The notes: generated by a model not told the origin, from the letters alone. Positions 17,911 through 27,637 are shown, counted from the first letter of the stretch. The stretch: DNA of 64,000 bases from Thalassobaculum litoreum DSM 18839 (GCF_900102465.1 NZ_FNBW01000010.1:62001-126000); one strand, 5' to 3'. A program made the numbers and translations.

Positions 17911-20900
17911 ATGAACCTCTCCAGATTCTTCATCGACCGTCCGGTTTTCGCCGGGGTGCTGTCGGTCCTGATCTTCGTCGCCGGGCTGCTCGCCCTGCGC
18001 AGCCTGCCGATCTCCGAATATCCCGAGGTCGTGCCCCCCACCGTCGTCGTGAACGCCCAGTATCCGGGCGCCAACCCGAAGGTCATCGCCGCCACCGTGG
18101 CGACGCCGATCGAGGAGGCGATCAACGGCGTGGAGGACATGCTCTACATGAGCAGCCAGGCCACCACAGACGGCCTGATGACCCTGACCGTGACCTTCAA
18201 GCTGGGCACCGACCCGGACAAGGCGCAGCAGCTCGTGCAGAACCGGGTGACCCAGGCCGAGCCGCGGCTGCCGGAAGAGGTCCGCCGCCTCGGCGTGACC
18301 ACGGTCAAGAGCTCGCCCGACCTGACCATGGTCGTGCACCTGCTCTCGCCCAACGACCGCTACGACATGACCTACCTGCGCAACTACGCCGTCCTGAACG
18401 TGAAGGACCGGCTGGCGCGGATCGAGGGCGTGGGCCAGGTCCGGCTGTTCGGCTCCGGCGACTACGCCATGCGGATCTGGCTCGACCCGCAGAAGGTGGC
18501 CGAGCGCGGCCTGTCCGCCGGCGACGTGGCCGACGCGATCCGGTCGCAGAACATCCAGGCCGCCGCCGGCATCATCGGCGCCTCGCCGGGCCTGATCGGC
18601 GTCGACCTGCAGCTTCCGGTGAACGCCCAGGGACGGCTGGAGACCGAGGAGGAGTTCGGCGACATCATCGTGAAGACCGGCACCGACGGGGCGGTGACCC
18701 GCCTGCGCGACATCGCCCGGATCGAGCTGGGGGCGGCGGAATACGCCCTGCGCTCGCTGCTCGACAACAAGTCGGCGGTCGCCATCCCGATCTTTCAGGC
18801 GCCGGGGTCCAACGCCATCCAGATCTCCGACGACGTGCGCGCCACCATGGCGGAGCTGAAGGGCTACATGCCCGAGGGCGTGGACTACGAGATCGTCTAC
18901 GACCCGACCCAGTTCGTGCGCGCCTCCATCGAATCCGTGATCCACACCCTGCTGGAGGCGGTCGGGCTGGTGGTGCTGGTGGTGATCCTGTTCCTGCAGA
19001 CCTGGCGGGCCTCGATCATCCCGCTCCTGGCCGTGCCGGTCTCGGTGGTCGGCACCTTCGCCGCCATGCACCTGCTCGGCGTGTCGATCAACGCCCTGTC
19101 CCTGTTCGGGCTGGTGCTGGCCATCGGCATCGTGGTCGACGACGCGATCGTCGTGGTCGAGAACGTGGAGCGCAACATCGAGGAAGGGCTGGCGCCGAAG
19201 GCCGCGACCTACAAGGCGATGCGCGAGGTCTCCGGTCCGATCGTCGCCATCGCCCTGGTGCTGGTGGCGGTGTTCGTGCCGCTCGCCTTCATCAGCGGCC
19301 TGACCGGCCAGTTCTACGAGCAGTTCGCACTGACCATCGCGATCTCCACGGTGATCTCGGCGGTGAACTCCCTGACCCTGTCGCCGGCGCTCGCCGCCCT
19401 GCTGCTCAAGGGCCACGACGCACCGAAAGACTGGCTGACCCGGGCGATGGACTTCGCCTTCGGCTGGCTGTTCCGCGGCTTCAACGCGGTGTTCCGGCGC
19501 GGCTCCAACGCCTATGGCGGCGGGGTGGCGCGGGTGACCCGGCACAAGACGGTCACCGTTGGCCTGTACCTGGCGCTGCTGGGCGCGACCTACGCCATCT
19601 TCAACCAGGTCCCCGGCGGCTTCGTGCCGATGCAGGACAAGCAGTACCTGATCGGCTTCGCCCAACTGCCCAACGGCTCGACTCTGGACCGCACCGAGGG
19701 CGTGATCCGCGAGATGAGCCGGATCACCCTGGAGGACCCGGACGTGGAGCACGCGGTCGCCTTCCCCGGCCTGTCGATCGCCGGCTTCACCAACAGCTCC
19801 AGCGCCGGCATCGTCTTCGCCACCCTGAAGCCGTTCGATGAGCGCCAGGGACCGGCCCACAGCGCCGGGGCCGTCGCCGGCCGCCTGAACGCCCAGTACG
19901 GCGCGATCAAGGACGCCTTCGTGGTGATCTTCCCGCCGCCGCCCGTCCAGGGGCTGGGCACCACCGGCGGCTTCAAGCTGCAGATCGAGGACCGGGCCTC
20001 GCACGGCTACGAGGCGCTGGACGCGGCGGTGAAGACCTTCCTGGGCGCCGCCCGGCAGGCGCCGGAGCTGGCCAATCTGTTCACCAACTTCCAGGTGAAC
20101 GTGCCGCAGCTCTACGCCGATCTGGACCGCACCAAGGCCCAGCAGCTCGGCGTGCCGGTGACCGAGGTGTTCGAGACGCTGCAGATCTATCTCGGCAGCC
20201 TCTATGTGAACGACTTCAACCGGTTCGGGCGAACCTACTCGGTGCGGCTGCAGGCGGACGCCCCCTACCGCGCCCGGCCGGAGGATATCGGCGCCCTGAA
20301 GGTGCGCTCGACCTCCGGCGCCATGGTGCCGCTGTCGGCCCTGCTGAGCGTGGAGCCGGCGGTCGGGCCGGAACAGGCGATGCGCTATAACGGATTCATC
20401 GCCGCCGATGTCAGCGGCGCGCCCGCCCCCGGATACTCGTCGGGGCAGGCCCAGGCGGCGGTGGAGCGGATCGCGGCGGAGACCCTGCCGGCCGGTTTCA
20501 GCTTCGAATGGACCGACCTGACCTACCAGCAGATCCTGGCGGGGGATTCCTCGCTGATCATCTTCCCGCTGGCCCTCCTGCTGGTCTTCCTGGTGCTGGC
20601 CGCCCAGTACGAGAGCCTGAGCCTGCCGCTGGCGATCATCCTGATCGTGCCGATGAGCGTGCTGGCGGCGATGACAGGTGTCTGGCTGACCGGCGGCGAC
20701 AACAACGTCTTCACCCAGATCGGTCTGGTCGTGCTGGTCGGGCTGTCGGCGAAGAACGCCATCCTGATCGTCGAGTTCGCCCGCGACCTGGAACTGGCCG
20801 GGCGCGGTCCCGTGGCCGCCGCGATCGAGGCGAGCCGACTGCGGCTACGGCCGATCCTGATGACGTCGATGGCCTTCATCATGGGCGTGGTGCCGCTGAT

Positions 20901-21108
20901 CACCTCCACCGGGGCGGGGGCGGAGATGCGCTACGCCATGGGCCTGACGGTGTTCTCCGGGATGATCGGGGTGACCGCCTTCGGGATCTTCTTCACGCCG
21001 GTGTTCTACGTCGTCGCCCGGGCGCTGACCGGGAACCGGCCGCTGCGCCACGCGGCGGAGGCGGAGCATATCGGTACGCATCACACGGTCCCGGCGCCGG
21101 GAGAGTAA
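17911..21108 (+). CDS. RND multidrug efflux permease (HAE1, MexF/AcrB-like)
   Basis: A proton-driven inner-membrane transporter of 1065 residues, normal for HAE1. It starts MNLSRFFIDRPVFAGVLSVL with TM1. Proton-relay residues are present: the Asp pair in GIVVDDAIVVVENVERN (TM4) and the Lys in VGLSAKNAILIVEFARDLE (TM10). Twelve membrane segments and two large periplasmic loops are apparent. It shares the operon with the adaptor, but no outer-membrane factor follows; the next gene is rpe. The channel must therefore be encoded elsewhere (TolC-type). Confidence 0.95.
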   Translation: MNLSRFFIDRPVFAGVLSVLIFVAGLLALRSLPISEYPEVVPPTVVVNAQYPGANPKVIAATVATPIEEAINGVEDMLYMSSQATTDGLMTLTVTFKLGTDPDKAQQLVQNRVTQAEPRLPEEVRRLGVTTVKSSPDLTMVVHLLSPNDRYDMTYLRNYAVLNVKDRLARIEGVGQVRLFGSGDYAMRIWLDPQKVAERGLSAGDVADAIRSQNIQAAAGIIGASPGLIGVDLQLPVNAQGRLETEEEFGDIIVKTGTDGAVTRLRDIARIELGAAEYALRSLLDNKSAVAIPIFQAPGSNAIQISDDVRATMAELKGYMPEGVDYEIVYDPTQFVRASIESVIHTLLEAVGLVVLVVILFLQTWRASIIPLLAVPVSVVGTFAAMHLLGVSINALSLFGLVLAIGIVVDDAIVVVENVERNIEEGLAPKAATYKAMREVSGPIVAIALVLVAVFVPLAFISGLTGQFYEQFALTIAISTVISAVNSLTLSPALAALLLKGHDAPKDWLTRAMDFAFGWLFRGFNAVFRRGSNAYGGGVARVTRHKTVTVGLYLALLGATYAIFNQVPGGFVPMQDKQYLIGFAQLPNGSTLDRTEGVIREMSRITLEDPDVEHAVAFPGLSIAGFTNSSSAGIVFATLKPFDERQGPAHSAGAVAGRLNAQYGAIKDAFVVIFPPPPVQGLGTTGGFKLQIEDRASHGYEALDAAVKTFLGAARQAPELANLFTNFQVNVPQLYADLDRTKAQQLGVPVTEVFETLQIYLGSLYVNDFNRFGRTYSVRLQADAPYRARPEDIGALKVRSTSGAMVPLSALLSVEPAVGPEQAMRYNGFIAADVSGAPAPGYSSGQAQAAVERIAAETLPAGFSFEWTDLTYQQILAGDSSLIIFPLALLLVFLVLAAQYESLSLPLAIILIVPMSVLAAMTGVWLTGGDNNVFTQIGLVVLVGLSAKNAILIVEFARDLELAGRGPVAAAIEASRLRLRPILMTSMAFIMGVVPLITSTGAGAEMRYAMGLTVFSGMIGVTAFGIFFTPVFYVVARALTGNRPLRHAAEAEHIGTHHTVPAPGE

Positions 21109-21137
21109 CCCCCCTCCGCCCTCCCGGCGGCCGGTGC

Positions 21138-21174
21138 GGGCGTCCTTCGCGCAAGCGAGGGGCGCCCGTCGCTT
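21138..21174 (+). terminator. GNRA-loop hairpin after the efflux operon
   Basis: Arms 21138-21150 and 21155-21167 pair over 13 bp with two G-U wobbles around a GCAA tetraloop, followed by a moderately T-rich GTCGCTTTC. It lies 30 bp after the pump stop and likely ends that transcript before rpe. Confidence 0.65.
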
Positions 21175-21251
21175 TCATGGCCGACGCGCCGATCGGCGGC
21201 TCGGGGGCACAGGCGCTTGAAGCGGCCGACGCAACCTGCTACCGACCCGCC

Positions 21252-21917
21252 ATGGCCAACGCTCCGCTGATCGCTCCCTCCATTCTCGCCGCCGACTTCG
21301 CCAAGCTCGGCGAGGAGATCCGTGCCATCGACGCCGCCGGCGCCGACTGGATCCATGTGGACGTGATGGACGGGCATTTCGTCCCGAACATTTCCCTGGG
21401 TCCGGCGATCGTGAAGGCGATCCGGCCGCATACGCGGAAGACCTTCGATGTGCACCTGATGATCGCGCCGGTCGACGCCTATGTGGGCGGCTTCATCGAG
21501 GCCGGCGCCGACATCGTCACCGTGCATCCGGAAGCCGGCCCGCACGTCCACCGTACCCTTCAGCTCATCCGCTCGCTGGGCGCCAAGGCCGGGGTCGCGC
21601 TGAACCCGGGCACGCCGGTCGAGGCGCTGGACAATCTGATGGACATGGTCGACCTGATCCTGGTGATGACCGTGAACCCCGGGTTCGGCGGCCAGGCCTT
21701 CATCGCCTCCCAGCTCGACAAGATCGCCGCCGTCCGCAAGCGGATCGACGCCACCGGCCGCGCCATCCACCTGGAGGTCGATGGCGGGGTGACGGCGGAG
21801 ACGTCCGGGCGCATCGTGGCGGCCGGGGCCGACGTGCTGGTCGCCGGAACCGCCACCTTCAAGGGCGGGAGCGATGCCTACGCGGCGAACATCGCCGCGA
21901 TCAGGGCCGCCAACTGA
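21252..21917 (+). CDS. rpe: Ribulose-phosphate 3-epimerase
   Basis: Interconverts ribulose 5-phosphate and xylulose 5-phosphate in the pentose phosphate and Calvin pathways. The 221-residue TIM barrel shows APSILAADFAKLG, HVDVMDGHFVPNISLGP (metal His and Asp), FDVHLMI, VMTVNPGFGGQ and LEVDGGVTAET. The frame is open much further upstream, but the family start and length fit the ATG at 21252. The heparinase gene begins 13 bp after the stop, so the two are cotranscribed. Confidence 0.95.
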   Translation: MANAPLIAPSILAADFAKLGEEIRAIDAAGADWIHVDVMDGHFVPNISLGPAIVKAIRPHTRKTFDVHLMIAPVDAYVGGFIEAGADIVTVHPEAGPHVHRTLQLIRSLGAKAGVALNPGTPVEALDNLMDMVDLILVMTVNPGFGGQAFIASQLDKIAAVRKRIDATGRAIHLEVDGGVTAETSGRIVAAGADVLVAGTATFKGGSDAYAANIAAIRAAN

Positions 21918-21930
21918 CGGGAGAACGGTG

Positions 21931-23580
21931 GTGAGCAGGCGGCGGGATAGGCGCGGACTGTCGGATCGCCTGCGGGACGCCTATTTCGCCTCGCCGGTGC
22001 ATGCCTGGCGCCTGTCCGGACCGGTGCCGGACGGGCTGGCCGTGGCCGTCGCCGACGCCTGGACCGGCGATTCCGACCTCGGTCGCGAGCTTCTGGAGGG
22101 CACCTACGCCGTCGGCGGCACCGCCGTGCAGGTGGGTGCGGATCCCTGGGATCAGAGCGGCTACAGCGACGCCGCCCGGGAAGCCCTGCACCGGTTCGAA
22201 TGGCTGCGCGACCTGCGCGATCTCGCCGGGGACGCCGCCCGGCGCCGCGCCCGCGACCTGGTGGGCGCCTGGATCGAGCGGTATCCGGGCTGGGACCGGC
22301 TGGCCTGGCGGGCCGATCTGCTGGCCGCCCGCGTCGCCGCCTGGGTCCATACCTTCGGTTTCTTCGCCGACTCCGCCGATGACGACTTCCGCCGCCGGGT
22401 GCTGGAGAGCCTGACCCGCCAGTACCGCCACCTGCTGCGCGCGCTGGAAGCCGGCCCGCCCGGTGTCGCCCGGCTGGAGACCCTGCGCGGCGCCCTGATC
22501 GCGGCAGTGGCGCTCGGCGCCGACGGCGAGGAGATCCAGGGCCTGGCCGACCGTCTCGACGCGGCGATCCGGGCCCAGATCCTGCCCGATGGCGGCCATC
22601 GCTCGCGCTCGCCGGCGATGCAGACCGACGCCCTGGTCGCCCTGGTGGACGCCCGCGCGGCGCTGCGCGCAGCCGGCCGGGAATCCACCGCTGCCCTGGA
22701 CGAGACCATTCAGCGCATGACCGGCGTGCTCCGCATGCTGCGGCACGGGGACGGCGGCCTCGCCCTGTTCAACGGCGCCACCGAGGGTCAGGTCTGGCGC
22801 CTGGACACCCTGATCGCCCGCGCCGAGACCAAGACGCGCGCCGTGACCTCGGCCCTGGAGGCCGGGTTCGAGCGGCTGGTGGCCGGCCGCGCCGTCGCCA
22901 TCCTCGATACCGGTGCCCCGGTCGCCGACGACGACACCGCCCATGCGGGCACCCTCAGCATGGAGTTCTCGGTCGGCAAGGAACGGCTGGTGGTCAATTG
23001 CGGGGCGGCGCCGGGCGATCCGCGCTGGCAGGGGCTGCTGCGCGCGTCGGCCGCCCATTCCGGACTGGTGATCGACGACACCAACACCACCGAGCTGCGC
23101 GCCGACGGCAGTCTCGGCCGCCGTCCGGCCCAGGTCCGACTGGAGCGCTGGGAGGCCGACGGCGCGGTCTGGGTCGAGGCCGAGCATGACGGCTACCGCG
23201 AAAGCCATTCGGTCGTCCACCGGCGCCGGCTGTTTCTGGCGGCCGGCGGCGACGACCTGCGCGGCGAGGACGTTCTGAGCTATACCGGCGGCCCCGGCGC
23301 GAAGCCGCAGGAGGCGGCGATCCGCTTCCATCTGCACCCCCGGGTCTCGGCCTCGCTGATCCAGAACGGCGCCTCGGTGCTGCTGCGCATGCCGTCGGGC
23401 GGGGGCTGGCGGCTGCGGGTCACCGGCGGACGGCTGGCCCTGAACGAGAGCGTGTATTTCGGCGAGGGCGGCCGTCTGCAGCGCACCCGCCAGATCGTCA
23501 TCGGCGTACCGCTGGCCGAGCTGCGCGCGCTGGAGTCGATCTCGGTGAAATGGGCCCTGCGCCGCGAGGACCGGCGGTAG
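21931..23580 (+). CDS. Heparinase II/III-family protein
   Basis: A protein of about 549 residues placed from the GTG at 21931, 7 bp after GGGAG; a GTG at 21928 is equally in frame. The N-terminal half is an alpha-helical toroid-like region. The C-terminal half is a beta-rich Heparinase II/III domain with LSMEFSVGKERLVVNCGAA, AAHSGLVIDDTNTTEL and HDGYRESHSVVHRRRLFL. Members are polysaccharide lyases or cell-envelope proteins of unclear substrate. No signal peptide is obvious. In alphaproteobacteria the gene is usually wedged between rpe and purH; here purH is 9 kb further on. Confidence 0.85.
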   Translation: MSRRRDRRGLSDRLRDAYFASPVHAWRLSGPVPDGLAVAVADAWTGDSDLGRELLEGTYAVGGTAVQVGADPWDQSGYSDAAREALHRFEWLRDLRDLAGDAARRRARDLVGAWIERYPGWDRLAWRADLLAARVAAWVHTFGFFADSADDDFRRRVLESLTRQYRHLLRALEAGPPGVARLETLRGALIAAVALGADGEEIQGLADRLDAAIRAQILPDGGHRSRSPAMQTDALVALVDARAALRAAGRESTAALDETIQRMTGVLRMLRHGDGGLALFNGATEGQVWRLDTLIARAETKTRAVTSALEAGFERLVAGRAVAILDTGAPVADDDTAHAGTLSMEFSVGKERLVVNCGAAPGDPRWQGLLRASAAHSGLVIDDTNTTELRADGSLGRRPAQVRLERWEADGAVWVEAEHDGYRESHSVVHRRRLFLAAGGDDLRGEDVLSYTGGPGAKPQEAAIRFHLHPRVSASLIQNGASVLLRMPSGGGWRLRVTGGRLALNESVYFGEGGRLQRTRQIVIGVPLAELRALESISVKWALRREDRR

Positions 23581-23663
23581 TCCAGGCCACTGAAGCCGCA
23601 GGTTTCCGGGTCGTCCGAAAGCGTCCTATCTCCGCCCGCACCGGCTGTGTATAAGCCCTGGCG

Positions 23664-24677
23664 ATGACTGCGATTCTGATCATCGTCGGCCTGGGCGCCG
23701 CCCTCTCCTGCCTCGCCACCCGCGCGGTCCTGTCCCTGCTGCGGCGCGCGGCGGTGCTCGACCATCCCAACGACCGTTCCAGCCATGTGATCCCGACCCC
23801 GCGCGGCGGCGGCATCGCGGTGATCGCCGCCATCGCCACCGTCGCCCTGGGTGCCACCGTGGTCGAGGGCGCGCCGGTCGGCGGCATGGGCATCGCGCTG
23901 GCTCTGGCGATCGGCCTCTCGGTGGTCTCCTTCATCGACGACCTGCGCAACCTGTCGGCCGGCGTGCGGCTCGCCGCCCATGGTCTGGCGGTCGCCGGCG
24001 GGCTCTGGGCCCTCGACGGCCACGGCGCCTTCGCCGCCTACCTGCCGCAGCCTCTCGATCTGGCCCTGACCGCCCTGGCCTGGCTCTGGTTCATCAATCT
24101 CTACAATTTCATGGACGGGATCGACGGGATCGTCGGCAGCGAGACCGGCGCCATCGCGGTCGGCGTCGGCGGACTGGCGCTTCTCGGGCTGGCCCCGGCC
24201 ACCCTGCTCGCGCCGAGCGCGGCGGCGCTGGGAGCGGCCCTGGGATTCCTGGTCTGGAACTGGCACAGGGCGAAGATCTTCCTCGGCGATTCCGGCAGCA
24301 TCCCGCTCGGCTTCCTGATGGGCTACCTGCTGGTCGCCACCGCCGCCCCCGGTGGGCCGGCGCTGGCCGCCGCCCTGGTCCTGCCGCTGGTCTTCGTCAT
24401 AGACGCCTCGGTGACCCTGATCCGCCGACTCGCCCGGGGCAGGAAGCCGACCGAGGCGCATCGCGAGCACGCCTATCAGCGCGCGGTGCAGGGCGGGTGG
24501 AGCCATGCCCGGGTCTGCGCCGCGACGCTCGCCGCCAACGCCGCCCTGATCGCCCTGGCCTGGTGGGTGGCGCCGGTGCAGCCCTGGATAGCCCTCGTGG
24601 CCGGCCTCGCGGTGGCGGGGTTGTGCTACGGCCTGCTGCTGCGGGTCGGCACAAGAGCCTCGGAGCCGGCGGTATGA
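23664..24677 (+). CDS. Undecaprenyl-phosphate sugar-1-P transferase (WecA/WbpL/WreU-like)
   Basis: An integral membrane glycosyltransferase of the MraY/WecA family, 337 residues with about ten membrane helices. Catalytic features are SFIDDLRNLS (Asp pair, about 92-96), NLYNFMDGIDGIVGSE (about 147-162) and FLGDSGSIPLGFLMG. The cytoplasmic EAHREHAYQRAVQGG loop resembles the WbpL/WecA HxH-type loop. It would attach a UDP-N-acetylamino sugar to the lipid carrier and so start an O-antigen-like glycan. Its stop overlaps the next gene's start (ATGA, 24674-24677), coupling it to a sugar-nucleotide reductase. Confidence 0.88.
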   Translation: MTAILIIVGLGAALSCLATRAVLSLLRRAAVLDHPNDRSSHVIPTPRGGGIAVIAAIATVALGATVVEGAPVGGMGIALALAIGLSVVSFIDDLRNLSAGVRLAAHGLAVAGGLWALDGHGAFAAYLPQPLDLALTALAWLWFINLYNFMDGIDGIVGSETGAIAVGVGGLALLGLAPATLLAPSAAALGAALGFLVWNWHRAKIFLGDSGSIPLGFLMGYLLVATAAPGGPALAAALVLPLVFVIDASVTLIRRLARGRKPTEAHREHAYQRAVQGGWSHARVCAATLAANAALIALAWWVAPVQPWIALVAGLAVAGLCYGLLLRVGTRASEPAV

Positions 24678-25615
24678 AGGTCCTGGTCACCGGCGCGAGC
24701 GGCTATGTGGGCCGGGCGATCCTGCGCGACCTAGAGGCCGGCGGGCATGACCCCGTCGCCGCCATCCGCGATCCGGCCGGTCTGGCCCCGCGCTGGCGCG
24801 ACCGGGCGGTGACGGTGGGCGATCTCGGCCCGCTGACGGAGTGGTCGGCGGCCCTGGCCGGGGTCGAGGCGGTCATCCACCTGTCCAGCCCCAGCGCGCC
24901 GGGCGGCCTGTCCGACGAAACGCTGGACGGCAGCATCGTTAACGGAACGAAACGGCTTGCCGAGGCGGCGGTGGCGGCCGGCGCGCGCCGATTCGTCTTC
25001 ATGAGCTCGGTCAAGGCGGCCGGCGAGACCACGCCGTTTTCCGGCATCGACGAGACCGCGGCCCCCGCGCCCGGCGATTCCTACGGCCGGGCCAAGCTGG
25101 CCGCCGAACGGGCCCTGGCGGACACGGGACTGGAGGTGGTGATCCTGCGCCCGCCGCCGGTCTACGGGCCGGGAAGCGGCGGCAATCTGCGGCGGATCAT
25201 CGACTTCCTGCGCCGCGCGCCGGCGGTGCTGCCGCTCGGCATCTCCGGCAACCGGCGCTCCTTCCTGCACCGCGACAACCTCGCCTCGGCCACCCTGGCC
25301 TGTCTGGAACGTCCGGAGGCGGCGGGCCGCACCTTCTTCGCCACCGACGGCGAGGCGCTGTCCACCGGGGCCCTGACCCGGCGGATTCTCGACGCGCTCG
25401 GCCGCCGGGCGCTGCTGCTGCCCGTCCCGGCGCGCGGGCTGGCCCTGCTGGGCGATACCGGCCGGCGGCTCGGCGGCTCCTGTGCCTTCGACGACACCGC
25501 CCTGCGGCGGACCCTGGGGTGGAAACCGGTCGTCGATCCGCAGGCCGGGATGCTAGAGGCTGTCCGGCAGACGGCTGACCCCCTGCTGACCGGCGGTGAC
25601 GGGGGGCAACCGTGA
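24674..25615 (+). CDS. NAD-dependent sugar-nucleotide epimerase/reductase (WbpV/WreQ-like)
   Basis: An extended SDR of 313 residues. The ATG at 24674 begins MKVLVTGASGYVGRA; the Rossmann glycine motif is at 7-14. S-x-K context FMSSVKA and YGRAKLAAE give the catalytic Ser, Tyr and Lys. The tail LRRTLGWKPVVDPQAGM is typical of epimerase/dehydratase family C termini. Position between a WbpL-like transferase and a WbpM-like dehydratase suggests it reduces the 4-keto intermediate to UDP-QuiNAc or a related sugar, as in the WreQ/WbpV group. That specificity is inference from context. Confidence 0.75.
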   Translation: MKVLVTGASGYVGRAILRDLEAGGHDPVAAIRDPAGLAPRWRDRAVTVGDLGPLTEWSAALAGVEAVIHLSSPSAPGGLSDETLDGSIVNGTKRLAEAAVAAGARRFVFMSSVKAAGETTPFSGIDETAAPAPGDSYGRAKLAAERALADTGLEVVILRPPPVYGPGSGGNLRRIIDFLRRAPAVLPLGISGNRRSFLHRDNLASATLACLERPEAAGRTFFATDGEALSTGALTRRILDALGRRALLLPVPARGLALLGDTGRRLGGSCAFDDTALRRTLGWKPVVDPQAGMLEAVRQTADPLLTGGDGGQP

Positions 25616-25655
25616 TAGACTCCCTCGGCCCAGCCACTCCAGCCCGCGACATCGC

Positions 25656-27560
25656 ATGAACGCCCGCGCTTTCAGACGCTCCCTGCTGATCTTCGCCCAC
25701 GACACGGTGATGGCCGCCGTGTCGTTTCCGCTGGCGCTGTATGTGCGGCTGGGCGACCAGATCGCCTGGTGGCCGATGCAGGCGATCCAGACCGGCACGG
25801 CGCTGTTCACCCTGACCGCGCTGGCGGTGTTCCTGGTGATGCGCCTCGACACGGCGGTGTGGCGTTACACGTCGATCGGCGATCTCGGCCAGATCGTCCG
25901 CGCGGTGGCGGTGATCATCGCGGCCTTCCTGGTGCTGCAGTTCATCGTCACGCGCCTCGATTCCCTGCCCCGCTCGTTCCTGGTGATCGAGGCGGCGCTG
26001 CTGTCGATCCTGCTGATCCTGCCCCGGGTCGGCTACCGGCTGCTGAAGGACGGCACGATCTCCGCCCTGTTCGAGCGCAACGCCCGGGACCGGGTGCCGG
26101 TGCTCTTGGTCGGTGCGGGGGACGGGGCGGACCTGTTCATCCGCGAGACCGCGCCGGGTCACGAGATGCCCTATCGGGTGGTCGGCATCGTCGACGACCG
26201 GGAGTCGCGGAACGGACGCCGTATCCGCGGCGTGCCGGTCTTCGGCGGCCTGACGGACCTGGAAGCGGTGGTGCAGCGGCTGACCGGACAGGGGCTGCGG
26301 CCGCAGCGCATCGTGCTGACCCGCCGGCAGATGGACGGCGCCACCGTCCGCGGCGTTCTGGACCGGGCCGACGCGCTCGGGATCCCGGTCAGCCGCATGC
26401 CGGTGCTGAGCGCGCTGGAGACGCCCGGCGACGCCCAGGTGCAGCTCCGCCCGATCAACGTGGAGGATGTGCTCGGCCGGCCGCAGGCGACCCTGGACCG
26501 GCCGGCCATGCAGCGGCTGATCGCGGGCCGTCGGGTGCTGGTCACCGGCGCGGGCGGCACCATCGGCTCCGAGCTGGTGCGCCAGATCGCCGATCTCGGA
26601 CCGGCCCGCATCACCCTGGTGGACCAGTCGGAATACGCGCTCTACCGGATCGACCTTGAGCTGGCCGAGCGGGTGCCGGAGTTACCGCGCGCGGCGCTGA
26701 TCGGCGACGTGCGGGACCCCGCCCGGGTGACCGAGATCCTCAGCGAGGCCAGACCCGAAATCCTGTTCCACGCCGCCGCGCTGAAGCACGTGCCGCTGAT
26801 GGAGGCGAATGTCTGCGACGCGGTGCTGACCAACGCCATCGGCACCCGCATCGTCGCCGACGCCGCGCGGGCCGCCGCGGTCGGCACGGTGGTGGTGATC
26901 TCCACCGACAAGGCGGTGAACCCGACCAACGTCATGGGCGCGACCAAGCGGCTGGCCGAGGCGTACTGCCAGGCGCTGGACCTGGACGGCGGCACCCGCT
27001 TCGTGACCACCCGCTTCGGCAACGTGCTGGGCTCCACCGGCTCGGTCGTGCCGCTGTTCCAGCGCCAGCTCGAACGCGGCGGGCCGCTGACCGTGACCCA
27101 TCCGGACATCACCCGCTACTTCATGACCGTGCGCGAGGCGGTGGAGCTGGTGCTCCAGGCCGCCGCCCTGGAGAACGCGACGCCGCGGGAGCGGGGCGGC
27201 ATCACCGTGCTGGACATGGGCGAGCCGGTGAAGATCGTCGACCTGGCCGACCGGATGATCCGGCTGGCCGGGCTGGAGCCGGGCAAAGACATCCAGATCG
27301 CCTTCACCGGCCTGCGTCCCGGCGAGAAGCTGCACGAGGAGCTGTTCCACGGCGCCGAGACCCTGGAGGCGACGGAGATCCCCGCCATCCGCCGAGCCCA
27401 TCCCCGCACCGCCGACCATGCCCTGATCGAGCGCGGCCTGGACGAGCTGGAGGCGGCCGCCCGCTCCCGGCAGATGGTCGCCACGGTCGAGATACTCGGC
27501 CGCATGGTGCCAGAGTACGAGTCCGGCACGGCCAAGGTCGTGGCGGCGGAGGGGTCTTAG
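25656..27560 (+). CDS. Membrane UDP-GlcNAc 4,6-dehydratase (WbpM/CapD/WreV-like)
   Basis: A polysaccharide biosynthesis protein of 634 residues from the ATG at 25656. Four N-terminal membrane helices (about 10-130) are followed by a first Rossmann unit (VLLVGAGDGADLFIRE) and a second catalytic one (VLVTGAGGTIGSELVRQI). The catalytic region STDKAVNPTNVMGATKRLAEAY has Met where soluble SDRs have Tyr, the hallmark of large WbpM-type dehydratases. It converts UDP-GlcNAc to the 4-keto-6-deoxy sugar, the first step toward QuiNAc/FucNAc glycans. The gene starts 40 bp after the reductase and ends near a GTCATCC-type hairpin. Confidence 0.88.
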   Translation: MNARAFRRSLLIFAHDTVMAAVSFPLALYVRLGDQIAWWPMQAIQTGTALFTLTALAVFLVMRLDTAVWRYTSIGDLGQIVRAVAVIIAAFLVLQFIVTRLDSLPRSFLVIEAALLSILLILPRVGYRLLKDGTISALFERNARDRVPVLLVGAGDGADLFIRETAPGHEMPYRVVGIVDDRESRNGRRIRGVPVFGGLTDLEAVVQRLTGQGLRPQRIVLTRRQMDGATVRGVLDRADALGIPVSRMPVLSALETPGDAQVQLRPINVEDVLGRPQATLDRPAMQRLIAGRRVLVTGAGGTIGSELVRQIADLGPARITLVDQSEYALYRIDLELAERVPELPRAALIGDVRDPARVTEILSEARPEILFHAAALKHVPLMEANVCDAVLTNAIGTRIVADAARAAAVGTVVVISTDKAVNPTNVMGATKRLAEAYCQALDLDGGTRFVTTRFGNVLGSTGSVVPLFQRQLERGGPLTVTHPDITRYFMTVREAVELVLQAAALENATPRERGGITVLDMGEPVKIVDLADRMIRLAGLEPGKDIQIAFTGLRPGEKLHEELFHGAETLEATEIPAIRRAHPRTADHALIERGLDELEAAARSRQMVATVEILGRMVPEYESGTAKVVAAEGS

Positions 27561-27590
27561 TCACGGCGCGTTCCTGACCCGATCCCCTAC

Positions 27591-27619
27591 CGTCGTCCTG
27601 AACTTGATTCAGGATGACG
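27591..27619. terminator. Hairpin after the polysaccharide module
   Basis: Arms 27591-27602 and 27608-27619 pair over 12 bp (one G-U) with loop CTTGA. It belongs to the same repeat family as 6651-6693. It separates the plus-strand dehydratase from the convergent DUF2937 gene. Confidence 0.7.
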
Positions 27620-27637
27620 GAAATATCGGGTGAGAGC

